A stretch of 64,000 nt of DNA from Qipengyuania algicida (GCF_009828025.1 NZ_WTYA01000007.1:150545-214544), one strand, 5' to 3'; positions 1-9,782 are shown, numbered from the stretch's first letter. Numbers and translations are program-made. Notes: a model not told the origin generated them from the letters alone.

Positions 1-723
1 GCGATCGATCGCGGCGAGATCGAAATCGTGTTCCAGCCGCAATATGCGTTGCCGGATGACGCGCTGATCGGGGCCGAGGCACTGGCGCGCTGGCAGCATC
101 CCGAGATCGGCCGGTTGGGAGCGAATACGCTGTTCACGCTGGCGGAGCGCACTGACCATGTTGCCCAGCTTTCCCGCCACATTGCCGAACGGGCGCTGGC
201 CGAGGCGAGCCGTTGGTCGGCCGACTTGCGCCTATCGATCAACGTGACGCCATCGGACCTCGCGGCGGGCAGCTTCGCTACGGAATTTCTGCAAATGGTC
301 GAGCGCAGCGGCTTTCCCGCCGACCGTTTGACGATCGAGATTACCGAACAGGTCCTGCTGGCCGAACTGGAGCAGGTGACGCGCGCCCTGCGACCACTGA
401 AAGAGGGCGGAATTTCGGTCGCGCTGGATGATTTTGGCGCCGGCTACAGCAATTTCCGCTATCTCAAGATCCTCCCGATCGACATGCTCAAGCTCGACCG
501 TTCGATGGTCGAGGGTATTGCCGATGACGAACGCGATCTGGCGGTGCTGCGCGGGATCACCGCCATGGCGCGGGCACTCGGTCTTGGCATCGTGGCCGAA
601 GGGGTCGAGCAGGACATGCAGAGGACCATCCTCCAGCGCGAAGGGGCGGCCTATTACCAGGGCTTTCTGCGGTCGCTGCCAGTATCCACGGAAGAGTTTC
701 GCAAGCTTGCCGACGCAGCCTAA
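1..723 (+). CDS. EAL-domain cyclic-di-GMP phosphodiesterase, 3' part
   Basis: The reading frame is open from base 1, so the gene begins upstream of the window; the GTG at 28 is internal. What remains is essentially a complete EAL domain, which hydrolyses cyclic di-GMP to linear pGpG in the cytoplasm. The EAL signature is present (GAEALARW), as are the metal and catalytic positions: INVTPSDL, IEITE, LDDFGAGYS, LKLDRS and VAEGVE. The active site therefore looks intact. Any upstream GGDEF, PAS or membrane part lies outside the window. The stop overlaps the end of the convergent mfd gene by 4 bp. Confidence 0.88.
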   Translation, partial: AIDRGEIEIVFQPQYALPDDALIGAEALARWQHPEIGRLGANTLFTLAERTDHVAQLSRHIAERALAEASRWSADLRLSINVTPSDLAAGSFATEFLQMVERSGFPADRLTIEITEQVLLAELEQVTRALRPLKEGGISVALDDFGAGYSNFRYLKILPIDMLKLDRSMVEGIADDERDLAVLRGITAMARALGLGIVAEGVEQDMQRTILQREGAAYYQGFLRSLPVSTEEFRKLADAA

Positions 724-3700
724 GCGGCTTCTTTCTTCGACGATTTGCGCAGGATGCCCGACAGTCCTCGGGTGAGCTGGTAGAGCCCGTTGAGGCGGCT
801 TTGCGGATCGCCCCAAGCGCGGTTGATGACCAGCTTCATGTCCGGGCGCAGCTTGGCCGTGCCCTTCAGCCTGTCGACATAGGCGATCAGACCAGCCGGA
901 TCGGGGAAATCGTCGCGATGGAACGTGACCAGCGTACCCGCCGCGCCGACATCGATCTTGGCGATATTGGCGGCGATGGCCTGATGCTTGATCTCGATCA
1001 GCTTGACGAGGTTGGCCGTGGGCGAGGGCAAGGGGCCGAAGCGGTCGATCATTTCTGCGGCCAGCGCCTCGATCTCGGATTTGCCATCGGCATCGTTGAG
1101 GCGGCGATAGAGCGCCATGCGGACGGCCAGATCGGGAATGTAATCCTCTGGGATCATGATCGGCGCATCGACGGTGATTTGCGGGCTGACCGTATCGCGC
1201 TTGGGTTCGAGCCCCAGCTCGCCCGCCTTTGCCGCCAGGATCGCGTCTTCCAGCATCGCCTGATAGAGTTCGAAGCCGACTTCCCGGATATGGCCCGATT
1301 GCTCGTCGCCGAGCAGATTGCCTGCGCCGCGAATATCGAGATCGTGACTGGCGAGCTGGAATCCTGCGCCGAGGCTGTCGAGATCGCCCAGCACCTTGAG
1401 GCGCTTTTCCGCGACCTCGTTGATCTGCGTATCGGCGGGATAGGTGAGATAGGCATAGGCGCGCAGTTTCGAGCGGCCCACACGCCCGCGCAGCTGGTAA
1501 AGCTGGGCAAGGCCGAAACGGTCGGCGCGGTGGATGATAATGGTGTTGGCGGCAGGCAGGTCGAGCCCGCTTTCGACGATGGTGGTCGACAGCAGCACAT
1601 CGTATTTGCCCTCGTAGAAGGCGCTCATCCGCTCCTCGATCTCACCCGGAGCCATCTGACCGTGCGCGGCGACGACCTTCACTTCGGGCACGGCTTCGCG
1701 CAGCCATGCCTCCAGCTCGGGCATATCGGAGATGCGCGGGACAACGATGAAGCTCTGGCCACCGCGATGATGCTCGCGCAGCAGCGCTTCGCGCACGACG
1801 ATCTCGTCCCACTCCATGACGTAGGTCCGCACAGCCAGCCGGTCGACGGGCGGCGTCTGGATAGTGGAGAGTTCGCGCAGCCCCGTCATCGCCATTTGCA
1901 GCGTGCGCGGGATCGGCGTGGCGGTCAGCGTCAGCATATGCACGTCGGCGCGCAGCTGTTTGAGTTTTTCCTTGTGGGTGACGCCGAAACGCTGTTCCTC
2001 ATCGACGATCACGAGACCGAGATCCTTGAACTTGGTCTGTTTCGACAGGATCGCGTGGGTGCCGACCACGATATCGACCTGCCCATTGGCGAGGCCATCG
2101 CGGGTTTCCTTTGCCTCTCGCGCAGAGACGAGACGGCTGAGGCGTCCGACCTTGAGCGGGAAGCCCGAAAAGCGGCTCAAGAAATTCTCGAAATGCTGGC
2201 GTGCGAGCAGGGTGGTGGGGGCCACCACGGCCACCTGCTGGCCGTTCATCGCCGCAACGAAAGCGGCGCGCAGCGCGACCTCGGTCTTTCCGAAACCAAC
2301 GTCGCCGCAGACCAGCCGGTCCATCGGCTTGCCGCTTTCTAGGTCCGCCAGCACATCGGCGATGGCGCGGTCCTGATCCTCGGTCTCCTCCCAGGGGAAA
2401 CGGTCGGCGAACTGGTTGTACGAGCTGTCATCGACGGGGAAGACGGGCGCCTTGCGCAAGGCGCGCGCGGCGGCGGTGCGCAGCAGTTCGCCCGCGATTT
2501 CGCGAATGCGTTCCCGCATCTTCGCGCGGCGTCGCTGCCACCCTTCGCCGCCGAGCCGGTCAAGCTGGACGGCGTGCTCGGACGAGCCATAGCGCGAGAG
2601 GACATCGATATTCTCGACCGGGATGAACAGCTTGTCCCCGCCTGCATATTCGAGGCGAACGCAGTCATGCGCGCTCTTGCCGACGGTGATCGGTTCGAGG
2701 CCGAGATATTTACCGATGCCATGCTCGGTATGCACGACCAGATCGCCGCGATTGAGCGCCGACAGCTCCGCCATGAAGGCATCGGAATCCTTGCGCTTGC
2801 GACGCCTGCGGACAAGCCGGTCCCCCAGCACGTCCTGCTCGGTGAGCAATTCCAGCTCGTCGTTGGCGAAGCTGGCGTCGAGCGGCAGGACGATGGCCAC
2901 CGCCTTGCCCTTGGCCGATTTACCCAGCGCTTCCTGCCAGCTTTCGGCCAGTTGGACCGGCGTGCCCGCTTCCTCGACGATCGAGGCGATGCGCGCACGG
3001 CTGCCGACCGAATAGGCGGCGAGCAGTGGTCGCTTGCCGCTTTTCGAGACGGATCTGAGGTGCTCAGCAAGGATCGGATAGACGTTTTCGCCCCGCGCGC
3101 GCTCGGGGGCCAAGTCGCGACCCGAGCGGAAACCGAAATCGATCACCGTAGCGCTTTCGGGTTCGGCGAACGCGGTGGCCCGGTGAACGGGCTGCTGGTC
3201 CAGTCCCTGCGCAAGTTCCTCGGACGACAGATAAAGTGCCGATGGGGTGAGCGGGCGATAGCTACCCTTGGCTTGCCCGGTCGCGCTCTGGCGTTGTTCG
3301 AAATAGTCCGCGATATCGCCCAGCCGTTCCTCGCCCGCCTGCATGGCCGCGATGTCGATGACGCACACGTCTTCCCCGGCGAAATAGTCGAACAGGCTGA
3401 CCATCTTGTCTTCGAACAGCGGCAGCCAGTGTTCCATCCCGGCAAGGCGACGCCCCTCGCTGACTGCCTCGTACAGCGGATCTTGTGTGGCGGCAGCGCC
3501 GAATTGTTCGCGATAACGCCCGCGGAAGCGCTTGATGCTCGCGTCATCCAGCAGGGCTTCGGACGCGGGCAGCAGCAGATGCGACTTGAGCGTACCGGTG
3601 CTCATCTGCGTATTGGGATCGAAGGTACGCAGGCTTTCCAGTTCATCGCCGAAGAAATCGAGCCGCAATCCCTGATCGAGCCCACTCGGGAAGATATCGA

Positions 3701-4211
3701 CGATCGAACCGCGGATGGCGAATTCGCCTGCGTCGATCACCGTGTCGGTGCGCGAATAGCCTTGCCGCTTGAGCAGTGCGGCGAGGCTTTCCATGCCGAT
3801 GTCCATGCCCGGTTTGAACTCGCGCACGGTCTCGCGGATGCGGAAGGGCGTCAGGACGCGCTGGGTGAGCGCGTTGATCGTGGTGACGACCAGTTGGTGT
3901 TCGGGCTTGCCCGCCTGCAGTCGGTGCAAAGCGGCAAGCCTTCGCGCGCTGACCGTCAACGCCGGACTCGCACGGTCATAGGGCAGGCAATCCCACGCCG
4001 GAAACTCGATTACGTCCAGCTCTGGTGCGAAGTATCGCGCCGCTTCGCTGATCGCGTGCATCGCCGCATCGTCGGGTGCGATGAACACCGCGCGCGAGCG
4101 CGCCGCGCGTGCCATATCGGCCATCACCAGCGCCTGCGCTCCGCGCGCAACGGAGGACAGGGTGAGGGGCTTCGTGGCTTCGAGAATGCGAGTGAAATCG
4201 GGCATCGTCAT
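720..4211 (-). CDS. mfd: Transcription-repair coupling factor Mfd
   Basis: This 1163-residue protein has the usual length for Mfd. It removes RNA polymerase stalled at DNA lesions and recruits UvrA for transcription-coupled nucleotide-excision repair. Visible parts are an N-terminal UvrB-like module, the RNA-polymerase-interacting region (DLVVHTEHGIGKYLGLE), and a RecG-like helicase with Walker A (GDVGFGKT, near residue 636), DEEQ box (near 737), TATPIPRT and QLRGRVGRS, followed by the C-terminal TRCF domain. Two ATG codons, at residues 1 and 3, are equally possible starts. It lies downstream of sdhE on the same strand, but a hairpin with a T-run sits between them, so co-transcription may be only partial. 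Confidence 0.97.
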   Translation of the reverse strand: MTMPDFTRILEATKPLTLSSVARGAQALVMADMARAARSRAVFIAPDDAAMHAISEAARYFAPELDVIEFPAWDCLPYDRASPALTVSARRLAALHRLQAGKPEHQLVVTTINALTQRVLTPFRIRETVREFKPGMDIGMESLAALLKRQGYSRTDTVIDAGEFAIRGSIVDIFPSGLDQGLRLDFFGDELESLRTFDPNTQMSTGTLKSHLLLPASEALLDDASIKRFRGRYREQFGAAATQDPLYEAVSEGRRLAGMEHWLPLFEDKMVSLFDYFAGEDVCVIDIAAMQAGEERLGDIADYFEQRQSATGQAKGSYRPLTPSALYLSSEELAQGLDQQPVHRATAFAEPESATVIDFGFRSGRDLAPERARGENVYPILAEHLRSVSKSGKRPLLAAYSVGSRARIASIVEEAGTPVQLAESWQEALGKSAKGKAVAIVLPLDASFANDELELLTEQDVLGDRLVRRRRKRKDSDAFMAELSALNRGDLVVHTEHGIGKYLGLEPITVGKSAHDCVRLEYAGGDKLFIPVENIDVLSRYGSSEHAVQLDRLGGEGWQRRRAKMRERIREIAGELLRTAAARALRKAPVFPVDDSSYNQFADRFPWEETEDQDRAIADVLADLESGKPMDRLVCGDVGFGKTEVALRAAFVAAMNGQQVAVVAPTTLLARQHFENFLSRFSGFPLKVGRLSRLVSAREAKETRDGLANGQVDIVVGTHAILSKQTKFKDLGLVIVDEEQRFGVTHKEKLKQLRADVHMLTLTATPIPRTLQMAMTGLRELSTIQTPPVDRLAVRTYVMEWDEIVVREALLREHHRGGQSFIVVPRISDMPELEAWLREAVPEVKVVAAHGQMAPGEIEERMSAFYEGKYDVLLSTTIVESGLDLPAANTIIIHRADRFGLAQLYQLRGRVGRSKLRAYAYLTYPADTQINEVAEKRLKVLGDLDSLGAGFQLASHDLDIRGAGNLLGDEQSGHIREVGFELYQAMLEDAILAAKAGELGLEPKRDTVSPQITVDAPIMIPEDYIPDLAVRMALYRRLNDADGKSEIEALAAEMIDRFGPLPSPTANLVKLIEIKHQAIAANIAKIDVGAAGTLVTFHRDDFPDPAGLIAYVDRLKGTAKLRPDMKLVINRAWGDPQSRLNGLYQLTRGLSGILRKSSKKEAA

Positions 4212-4250
4212 CCAAATCGATCAGGCGTGATCGCGTTTCCGCGCAAACAC

Positions 4251-4278
4251 GAAAACCCGCCCGAGTGGTTCGGGCGGG
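4251..4278 (-). terminator. Rho-independent terminator after sdhE
   Basis: On the minus strand a perfect 9-bp stem with a 5-base loop (CCCGCCCGA paired with TCGGGCGGG) is followed by TTTTCGTGTTT. It lies about 60 bases past the sdhE stop and 40 bases before the mfd start, so it would end or attenuate the sdhE transcript. Confidence 0.7.
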
Positions 4279-4338
4279 GGCTGGAGTATCCCATTTAGTC
4301 GCGCAGGCCCGTCAGGCAAGCCGCGCGGCCAATTAGGA

Positions 4339-4611
4339 TCAAATTGTCACGTAATCGAGCTTCTGCATCGCCTCGATCTGCGGGCCGGCGAAGCGTTCGG
4401 GCACGGCCTGCGTTTTCAGCGCCCACGCCATCACATCGACATCGTCCTCGTCCAGCAGCGCCTCGAACCAGACTAGCTCTGCCTCCCGCCAATCGGCGTG
4501 ATAGCGATCGAAGAACCCGCCGATCATGTAATCCGCCTCGCGCGTGCCGCGATGCCATGCGCGAAAGCGGCTGCGGGCGATACGAGTTTCGAAGGAAAGT
4601 ATGTTGGTCAT
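4339..4611 (-). CDS. sdhE: FAD assembly factor SdhE (succinate dehydrogenase assembly factor 2)
   Basis: This 90-residue protein of the DUF339/YgfY family assists covalent attachment of FAD to the succinate dehydrogenase flavoprotein. The family signature RGxxE is present as HRGTREADYMIGGFF, with the usual helical pattern and the typical short length. I chose the ATG at 4611, which gives MTNILSFETR; a TTG at 4638 would add nine residues but has no better ribosome-binding site. In Sphingomonadales, sdhE commonly sits between recG and mfd, as here, which supports the call. A stem-loop directly abuts the start codon. Confidence 0.9.
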   Translation of the reverse strand: MTNILSFETRIARSRFRAWHRGTREADYMIGGFFDRYHADWREAELVWFEALLDEDDVDVMAWALKTQAVPERFAGPQIEAMQKLDYVTI

Positions 4612-4618
4612 GGGGTCA

Positions 4619-4650
4619 AGGGGCACCGGGTTCGACAATCCAGTGCCCCT
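4619..4650 (-). promoter_or_regulatory. Stem-loop in the sdhE leader
   Basis: Perfect 8-base arms (AGGGGCAC and GTGCCCCT) with a 16-base loop end seven bases before the sdhE ATG on the minus strand. No T-run follows, so it is not a classical terminator. It could affect translation of sdhE or stabilise the upstream mRNA end. Function is inferred only. Confidence 0.35.
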
Positions 4651-4693
4651 CTAGCCGCATTACACCCTCGCATTCAAGCGAAGGGCGCGCGCG

Positions 4694-5146
4694 TCAGGGA
4701 TGGGTATGGCTGTATACGACCATGGAATCGGCGGTCATCGCTTCATCCTCTGCCATGATCTTCTTGGCCGCTTCTTCCGATCCCGCGACCTTGACCAGCG
4801 CCTTGCGGAATGCCGTGCGTTCGGGCGGGTTATGGCTGTCCAGCATCGCCATCCCGCGCGGCATCTTGAACACCATCATGATGTCGTACCGACCGGACGA
4901 CAGCCAATGGATCGCGGGTTGTTCCATTCCCGCTTCCTTGGTTGCCGGGCCGAAATACTTCTCCCCCATTTCGTTCCAGCGTTCGCCCATGCCGGGTTTG
5001 AGCTTGAGAAATTCGATCCGGTATGTGGTCCGTGCTTCCTCTTCCTCGGCGGCCTGTGCCTGCGCAGGTGCCCCGATATGCGTCACAGCGGGATAGCTGA
5101 AGACGGCTGTTCCAAGGACTGCTGCTATTGCTAGTTTGCGGATCAT
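4694..5146 (-). CDS. Small secreted protein of unknown function
   Basis: The 150-residue protein begins with a clear Sec signal peptide (MIRKLAIAAVLGTAVFSYPA, then a stretch ending in AQAQA). The ATG at 5146 is preceded by a strong AAGGAGG ribosome-binding site, so the longer upstream in-frame extension is not used. The mature part has an acidic EEEEA stretch and then a compact domain with YRIEFLKLKPGMGERWNEM and YDIMMVFKMP, reminiscent of ferredoxin-like alpha/beta-barrel (NIPSNAP or EthD type) folds. I do not recognise the family with certainty and assign no function. It lies between sdhE and the divergent recG, where many relatives have nothing. Confidence 0.75.
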   Translation of the reverse strand: MIRKLAIAAVLGTAVFSYPAVTHIGAPAQAQAAEEEEARTTYRIEFLKLKPGMGERWNEMGEKYFGPATKEAGMEQPAIHWLSSGRYDIMMVFKMPRGMAMLDSHNPPERTAFRKALVKVAGSEEAAKKIMAEDEAMTADSMVVYSHTHP

Positions 5147-5333
5147 CGTATTCCCTCCTTGATGGATTGGACATACGACCCTGTCGGTTCTGGCTGTTAT
5201 CGCCGCGGAGGATTGGCGTTCGCTGTCCCCCCGTCGAGCGTCGCCTGAGCGGGAGTAGACGCTCAATTTCGCATTATGACAAGCCTGTTACGGCTGGCTT
5301 CGCAGAATCGGATCGATCGGTTAGGACAGGGCC

Positions 5334-7394
5334 ATGCGATCCGATGCGCTCAATCCGCTGTTTGCCGAAGTCGATACGCTCGATGGCGTCGGAACGAAAC
5401 TGAAGAAGCCGCTGGACCGGCTGGGCCTGACGCGGGTCAAGGATGTTGCCTATCACCTGCCCGAACGCTTCGTTTCACGGCGAGCGGTGCAGAACCTTGA
5501 CGAAGCTGGCGAGGGCGAACAGATCGTCATCGCGCTGACGCCGACCGAGCATCGGGCGAGCCGCAACCAGCGCGGCCCCTATCGCGTTCTGGCACAGGAT
5601 GCGGTGGGCAATGTGCTGGCGCTGACATATTTCGGGCGTGCGTCCTACAACGCGAAGAAACAGTTGCCCGTGGGCGAGAAACGCTGGGTGGCGGGCAAGC
5701 TGGAACGCTATGGCGATATGCTTCAGATCGTTCACCCCGATCATGTGCTGGAAGAGGGTGGCGAGAGCCTCGGCCATCTGTGCGAACCCGTTTACCGTTT
5801 GTCCGAAGGACTGACCCAGCCGCTGATCGGCAAGCTGGTGGCTCAGGCGCTCGAGCGTTTGCCAGATCTGTCCGAATGGATCGAACCCAGCCAGCTCGAT
5901 GCGCAGCAATGGCCGAACTGGCGCGATGCGCTGCATTTGGCGCATCGCGGGGAGCATGAGGCTGCGCGCGACAGGTTGGCCTATGACGAGATGCTTGCCA
6001 ACGCGCTTGCGCTGATGCTGGTGCGGGCGGACAATCGCAAGCGGCAGGGCCAGCCGCTCCATGGCGATGGCCGGTTGCGTGACAAGCTCGCGCTGCCGTT
6101 CCCGCTGACGGGTGCGCAAACACGCTCGATTGCCGAGATCGAAGGCGATCTGGCGCAGCAATCGCCGATGCTGCGCCTGCTTCAGGGCGATGTCGGCGCG
6201 GGAAAGACCGTGGTGGCACTGGAAGCCATGTTGATCGCGGTCGAGGCCGGGGCGCAGGCGGCCTTGCTGGCGCCGACCGAACTGCTGGCGCGCCAGCACT
6301 ACGAAACCTTGCGTCGCATGGCGGCACCCACCGGCGCAAATATCGCCATCCTCACCGGGCGGGATAAGGGCAAGGCGCGTGAGGCGACGCTGATGGGGCT
6401 GATGGATGGCAGCATCGATATCGTGGTGGGCACCCATGCGCTGTTCCAGGATCAGGTCGCCTATCGCGACCTCGCGCTGGTGGTGATCGACGAGCAGCAT
6501 CGCTTCGGCGTTTCGCAGAGGCTGATGCTGGCGAGCAAGGGCAAGCGCACCCCGCACGTGCTGGCGATGACGGCAACCCCGATCCCGCGTACGCTGACGC
6601 TGGCGCAATATGGCGAGCTCGATGTCAGCAAGCTCGACGAACTGCCGCCCGGTCGCCAGCCGATCGATACCCGGGTGGTCGGCATCGAGCGGCTGGACGA
6701 AGTCGTCTCAGGCATCGCGCGCCATATCGAGGGCGGCGGACAGGCCTATTGGGTATGCCCGATGGTGCGTGACAGCGAGGAAGGCGATACCGCTGCCGCC
6801 GAAGCGCGCTTTGCTGCGCTGAGAGAGCGTTTCGGTGACGATGTCGCGATGGTCCACGGCCAGCTCGCCAGCGAGCTCAAGGACGCCGCGATGGAACGGT
6901 TCGTGTCGGGCGATGCCAAGCTGCTGGTCGCGACCACGGTAATCGAGGTGGGAGTGGACGTGCCCAACGCCACGCTGATGGTGATCGAGCAGGCCGAGCG
7001 TTTCGGACTTGCCCAGCTTCACCAGCTGCGCGGGCGCGTCGGGCGCGGGTCGGAGAAATCGGTCTGCCTGTTGTTGCGTTCGGGCGAACTCAGCGAAACC
7101 TCGCGTGCGCGGCTCGCCCTGATGCGCGAAACGCAGGATGGGTTCAGGCTTGCGGAGGAGGACTTGCGCCTGCGCGGCGGTGGCGAACTGCTGGGCACGC
7201 GCCAGTCGGGCGATGCGCCGTTCCAACTCGCCACGCTGGAACAGATCACGCGCCTGCTTCCGGTCGCGCATGACGATGCCTGCCTCCTGGTCGAGCGCGA
7301 CGGCGGGCTGGACGGAGAGCGCGGAAATGCCGCGCGCGTGCTGCTTTACCTGCTCGAACGCGATTTCGGTGTGCGGACCCTGCGCGGCGGCTGA
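5334..7394 (+). CDS. recG: ATP-dependent DNA helicase RecG
   Basis: The 686-residue protein has the normal RecG length and order: an N-terminal wedge/OB domain (about residues 1-230, with ALTPTEHRASRNQRGPYR), then a superfamily-2 helicase with Walker A (GDVGAGKT, near residue 289), DEQH box (near 385), TATPIPRTL and QLRGRVGR, and the C-terminal TRG region (RLRGGGELLGTRQSG). RecG regresses stalled replication forks and processes branched DNA. It is transcribed away from the small secreted gene and sdhE. Confidence 0.97.
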   Translation: MRSDALNPLFAEVDTLDGVGTKLKKPLDRLGLTRVKDVAYHLPERFVSRRAVQNLDEAGEGEQIVIALTPTEHRASRNQRGPYRVLAQDAVGNVLALTYFGRASYNAKKQLPVGEKRWVAGKLERYGDMLQIVHPDHVLEEGGESLGHLCEPVYRLSEGLTQPLIGKLVAQALERLPDLSEWIEPSQLDAQQWPNWRDALHLAHRGEHEAARDRLAYDEMLANALALMLVRADNRKRQGQPLHGDGRLRDKLALPFPLTGAQTRSIAEIEGDLAQQSPMLRLLQGDVGAGKTVVALEAMLIAVEAGAQAALLAPTELLARQHYETLRRMAAPTGANIAILTGRDKGKAREATLMGLMDGSIDIVVGTHALFQDQVAYRDLALVVIDEQHRFGVSQRLMLASKGKRTPHVLAMTATPIPRTLTLAQYGELDVSKLDELPPGRQPIDTRVVGIERLDEVVSGIARHIEGGGQAYWVCPMVRDSEEGDTAAAEARFAALRERFGDDVAMVHGQLASELKDAAMERFVSGDAKLLVATTVIEVGVDVPNATLMVIEQAERFGLAQLHQLRGRVGRGSEKSVCLLLRSGELSETSRARLALMRETQDGFRLAEEDLRLRGGGELLGTRQSGDAPFQLATLEQITRLLPVAHDDACLLVERDGGLDGERGNAARVLLYLLERDFGVRTLRGG

Positions 7395-7524
7395 TCCGTT
7401 GCACCGTGGCAGACATAACCTGCCTGCATAAGGCACGGAATGGGCGGGCAATGTGGTGGCCAAGCCATTCGGGCTATCCTAGTCAGGATGTGGCGGGCGA
7501 AGTGGAATAAAGGCGCGAGCGCGA

Positions 7525-8373
7525 ATGCTAGAAATCAATGTCGCTTTGTCCGACCCCGGATCCGACTGCAATGAGGATCGCGTGGGCTACGCTCGCGACA
7601 CCATGTGGGTGATCGATGGCGCTACCGGCACTGGCGACAAGCTGACCGACACGCCCAGCGATGCGGCTTGGTTGGCCGAAACCGCCAATGCCGCCTTCGC
7701 CGCACTGGTCAATGCCGAGCCCGATCTAGGCCTGCAAGAGCTGGTGCGCGCTGCCATCGCTCATTGTCGCGATGAATTTGAAACCGTTCAGCTTGGGCCG
7801 TTGCAGCCCGATGCGACCTTGCCTTCTGCCGCCTTCATGCTCGCCCGCGCGCGTCATGGTGAACTGGAAATCGTCTCGCTTGGCGATTGCGGCACGCTGA
7901 TCGAGCGCGACGGCGAGGTGGTGGTGATCGGAACCGGACAGTCGGCGAAAGAGAACGAGACCATCGCCCACACCAACGCGATCCTCGCCGAAACGCCGGG
8001 GCTGGAGGGACGGGAACTGATCGAAAAAATCGCGCCCAAGCTCAAGACTGACCGCAAGCGCATGAATCGCGAAGGCGGTTACTGGATCTTCTCACTCGCG
8101 CCCGAGGCGGCAGACCATCTGCGCCGCACCGAGGTGCCGATCGAGGATGGGCAGGAGATCGCCATGGCCAGCGACGGCTTCCTGCGGCTGATCGATGTGT
8201 TCGACTGCGAGACGCCCGCAAGCCTGCTTTCCGCCAGTGGGCAGGGCGCGGCCAACGCCCTGCTGACCGAACTGCGCGGTCTGGAGCGCGCCGCAGACTC
8301 CCGCGAGCGTTTCCCGCGGATCAAGCTGATGGACGATGCCAGCTTCCTCCACGCCACACACAGGGCGGACTGA
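7525..8373 (+). CDS. PP2C-like Ser/Thr protein phosphatase
   Basis: The 282-residue cytoplasmic protein carries the metal-binding pattern of PP2C phosphatases in a shortened form: NEDR near the N-terminus, DGATG (residues about 32-36), a central GDCG, a late SDGF and a C-terminal DDAS. These aspartates bind the two metal ions that hydrolyse phosphoserine or phosphothreonine. No transmembrane or sensor domain is seen. Its stop overlaps the start of the D-lactate dehydrogenase gene by one base (TGATG), so the two are translated from one mRNA. The target is unknown. Confidence 0.72.
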   Translation: MLEINVALSDPGSDCNEDRVGYARDTMWVIDGATGTGDKLTDTPSDAAWLAETANAAFAALVNAEPDLGLQELVRAAIAHCRDEFETVQLGPLQPDATLPSAAFMLARARHGELEIVSLGDCGTLIERDGEVVVIGTGQSAKENETIAHTNAILAETPGLEGRELIEKIAPKLKTDRKRMNREGGYWIFSLAPEAADHLRRTEVPIEDGQEIAMASDGFLRLIDVFDCETPASLLSASGQGAANALLTELRGLERAADSRERFPRIKLMDDASFLHATHRAD

Positions 8374-9782
8374 TGAACGTTGCGCTCGAAGCCTTGACCG
8401 CCGAACTGGCGCCGCAATTCGGCGAACGCTGGATCACCAACCCCTCGCGCCTGGAAACCTTCGCCTATGCCGAAGGGCATCATGCCAAACTGATTCCCGC
8501 CCTGGTCGTCCAGCCGGAGACGACCGAGGAGGTCTGCATCCTGATGGCGGCTACCCATCGCCATGGAGTGCCCGTGGTGGCGCTCGGGGCGGGAACGTCG
8601 CTGGAGGGTAACGCCAGCCCCGTAGAGTTGGGCCTCACGGTCGATTTCTCGCGCATGGACCGCGTTCTTGAAGTGAGCGCGGAGGATATGCTCTGCGTCG
8701 TCCAGCCCGGGGTGACGCGGGTTGCTCTCAACACAGAATTGCGCACGACCGGGCTGTTTTTCCCGCTCGATCCCGGTGCCAATGCGACCATCGGCGGCAT
8801 GATCGCCACCCGCGCTTCGGGGACCAATGCAGTGCGCTATGGCACGATGCGCGAGACGGTGCTGGCGCTCAAAGTGGTGCTCCCTGATGGCACGCTGATC
8901 CAGACAGGATCGCGGGCGCGCAAGTCGGCAGCCGGATACGATCTCACGCATTTGTTTACCGGCTCGGAGGGAACGCTTGGGCTGGTGGTAGAGGCGACGT
9001 TGCGGCTGCACGGCATTCCCGAGCATGTGCTCGCCGGAAGTTTCACCTTCGACACCATCGAAGGCGCGGTTTCGACGGTTATCAACACCATCCAGCTGGG
9101 GGTGGCGGTGGCGCGCATGGAGCTGCTCGATCCGGCGGCAATCCGTGCCTGCAATGTCTATTCGCACCTCGACTTGCCCGAATTGCCGACGCTGTTCATC
9201 GAACTCCACGGCAGCGAGGCGATCATCGAAGACCAACGCGCCACCATCGAGGCTATCGGCAGGGATCTGGGCGGGCGGGACTTTGCCATGTCCACTGATG
9301 CCGACGAGCGCAACCGGCTGTTCCGCGCTCGCCATGACGCCTTGCCCGCGGCGCGCGCCAGTCGCCCAGGTGCGGTGGTCTGGTCGACAGATGTGTGCGT
9401 CCCGATCTCGCGGCTGACCGACGCCATCGCCGGGGCTCACGCGGCAATCGAGGAGGCAGGATTAACCGCGCCCATCGTCGGTCATGTGGGTGATGGCAAT
9501 TTCCATGTGCTGTTCGTGCTGGACCCGGCAAAGCCCGAGGAATGGGAGCGGGCAGGGCGCGTCAACGACAGCCTGGTCAACCATGCGCTGTCGGTTGACG
9601 GCACCTGCACCGGCGAGCACGGCATCGGGCTGGGCAAGCGTCAGGCGCTGGTGCGCGAACACGGCGATGCGGCAGTCGATCTGATGCGCACGATCAAGCG
9701 CGCCATCGATCCCGATGGTCGGCTCAATCCGGGCAAGGTGTTCGAACTGACCCCGGCAACCGCGAAGGACGATCATGGCTGA
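8373..9782 (+). CDS. FAD-linked D-lactate dehydrogenase (cytochrome type)
   Basis: The 469-residue protein has the PCMH-type FAD-binding domain (GAGTSLEGNASP, then DPGANATIGGMIATRASG) and the GlcD/Dld C-terminal domain with HVGDGNFHVLF and CTGEHGIGLGKR. These are typical of D-lactate or glycolate dehydrogenases that pass electrons to the respiratory chain. Length and motifs fit D-lactate dehydrogenase best; 2-hydroxyglutarate or glycolate are alternatives. It is followed 21 bases later by an AmpG-like permease. A MurQ etherase, which releases D-lactate from MurNAc-6-phosphate, is about 5 kb further on, so a role in peptidoglycan recycling is a reasonable inference. Confidence 0.85.
   Translation: MNVALEALTAELAPQFGERWITNPSRLETFAYAEGHHAKLIPALVVQPETTEEVCILMAATHRHGVPVVALGAGTSLEGNASPVELGLTVDFSRMDRVLEVSAEDMLCVVQPGVTRVALNTELRTTGLFFPLDPGANATIGGMIATRASGTNAVRYGTMRETVLALKVVLPDGTLIQTGSRARKSAAGYDLTHLFTGSEGTLGLVVEATLRLHGIPEHVLAGSFTFDTIEGAVSTVINTIQLGVAVARMELLDPAAIRACNVYSHLDLPELPTLFIELHGSEAIIEDQRATIEAIGRDLGGRDFAMSTDADERNRLFRARHDALPAARASRPGAVVWSTDVCVPISRLTDAIAGAHAAIEEAGLTAPIVGHVGDGNFHVLFVLDPAKPEEWERAGRVNDSLVNHALSVDGTCTGEHGIGLGKRQALVREHGDAAVDLMRTIKRAIDPDGRLNPGKVFELTPATAKDDHG

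Noticed and set aside
801..4298. Two long open frames (about 513 and 574 codons) on the plus strand opposite mfd
   Set aside because: They are antisense shadows created by GC-rich codon use in mfd; the proteins show no domains and are rich in Arg, Asp and Gln in a way typical of such frames.
8079..9440. A 453-codon frame on the minus strand opposite the D-lactate dehydrogenase
   Set aside because: Antisense shadow; the plus-strand gene has complete FAD and C-terminal motifs.
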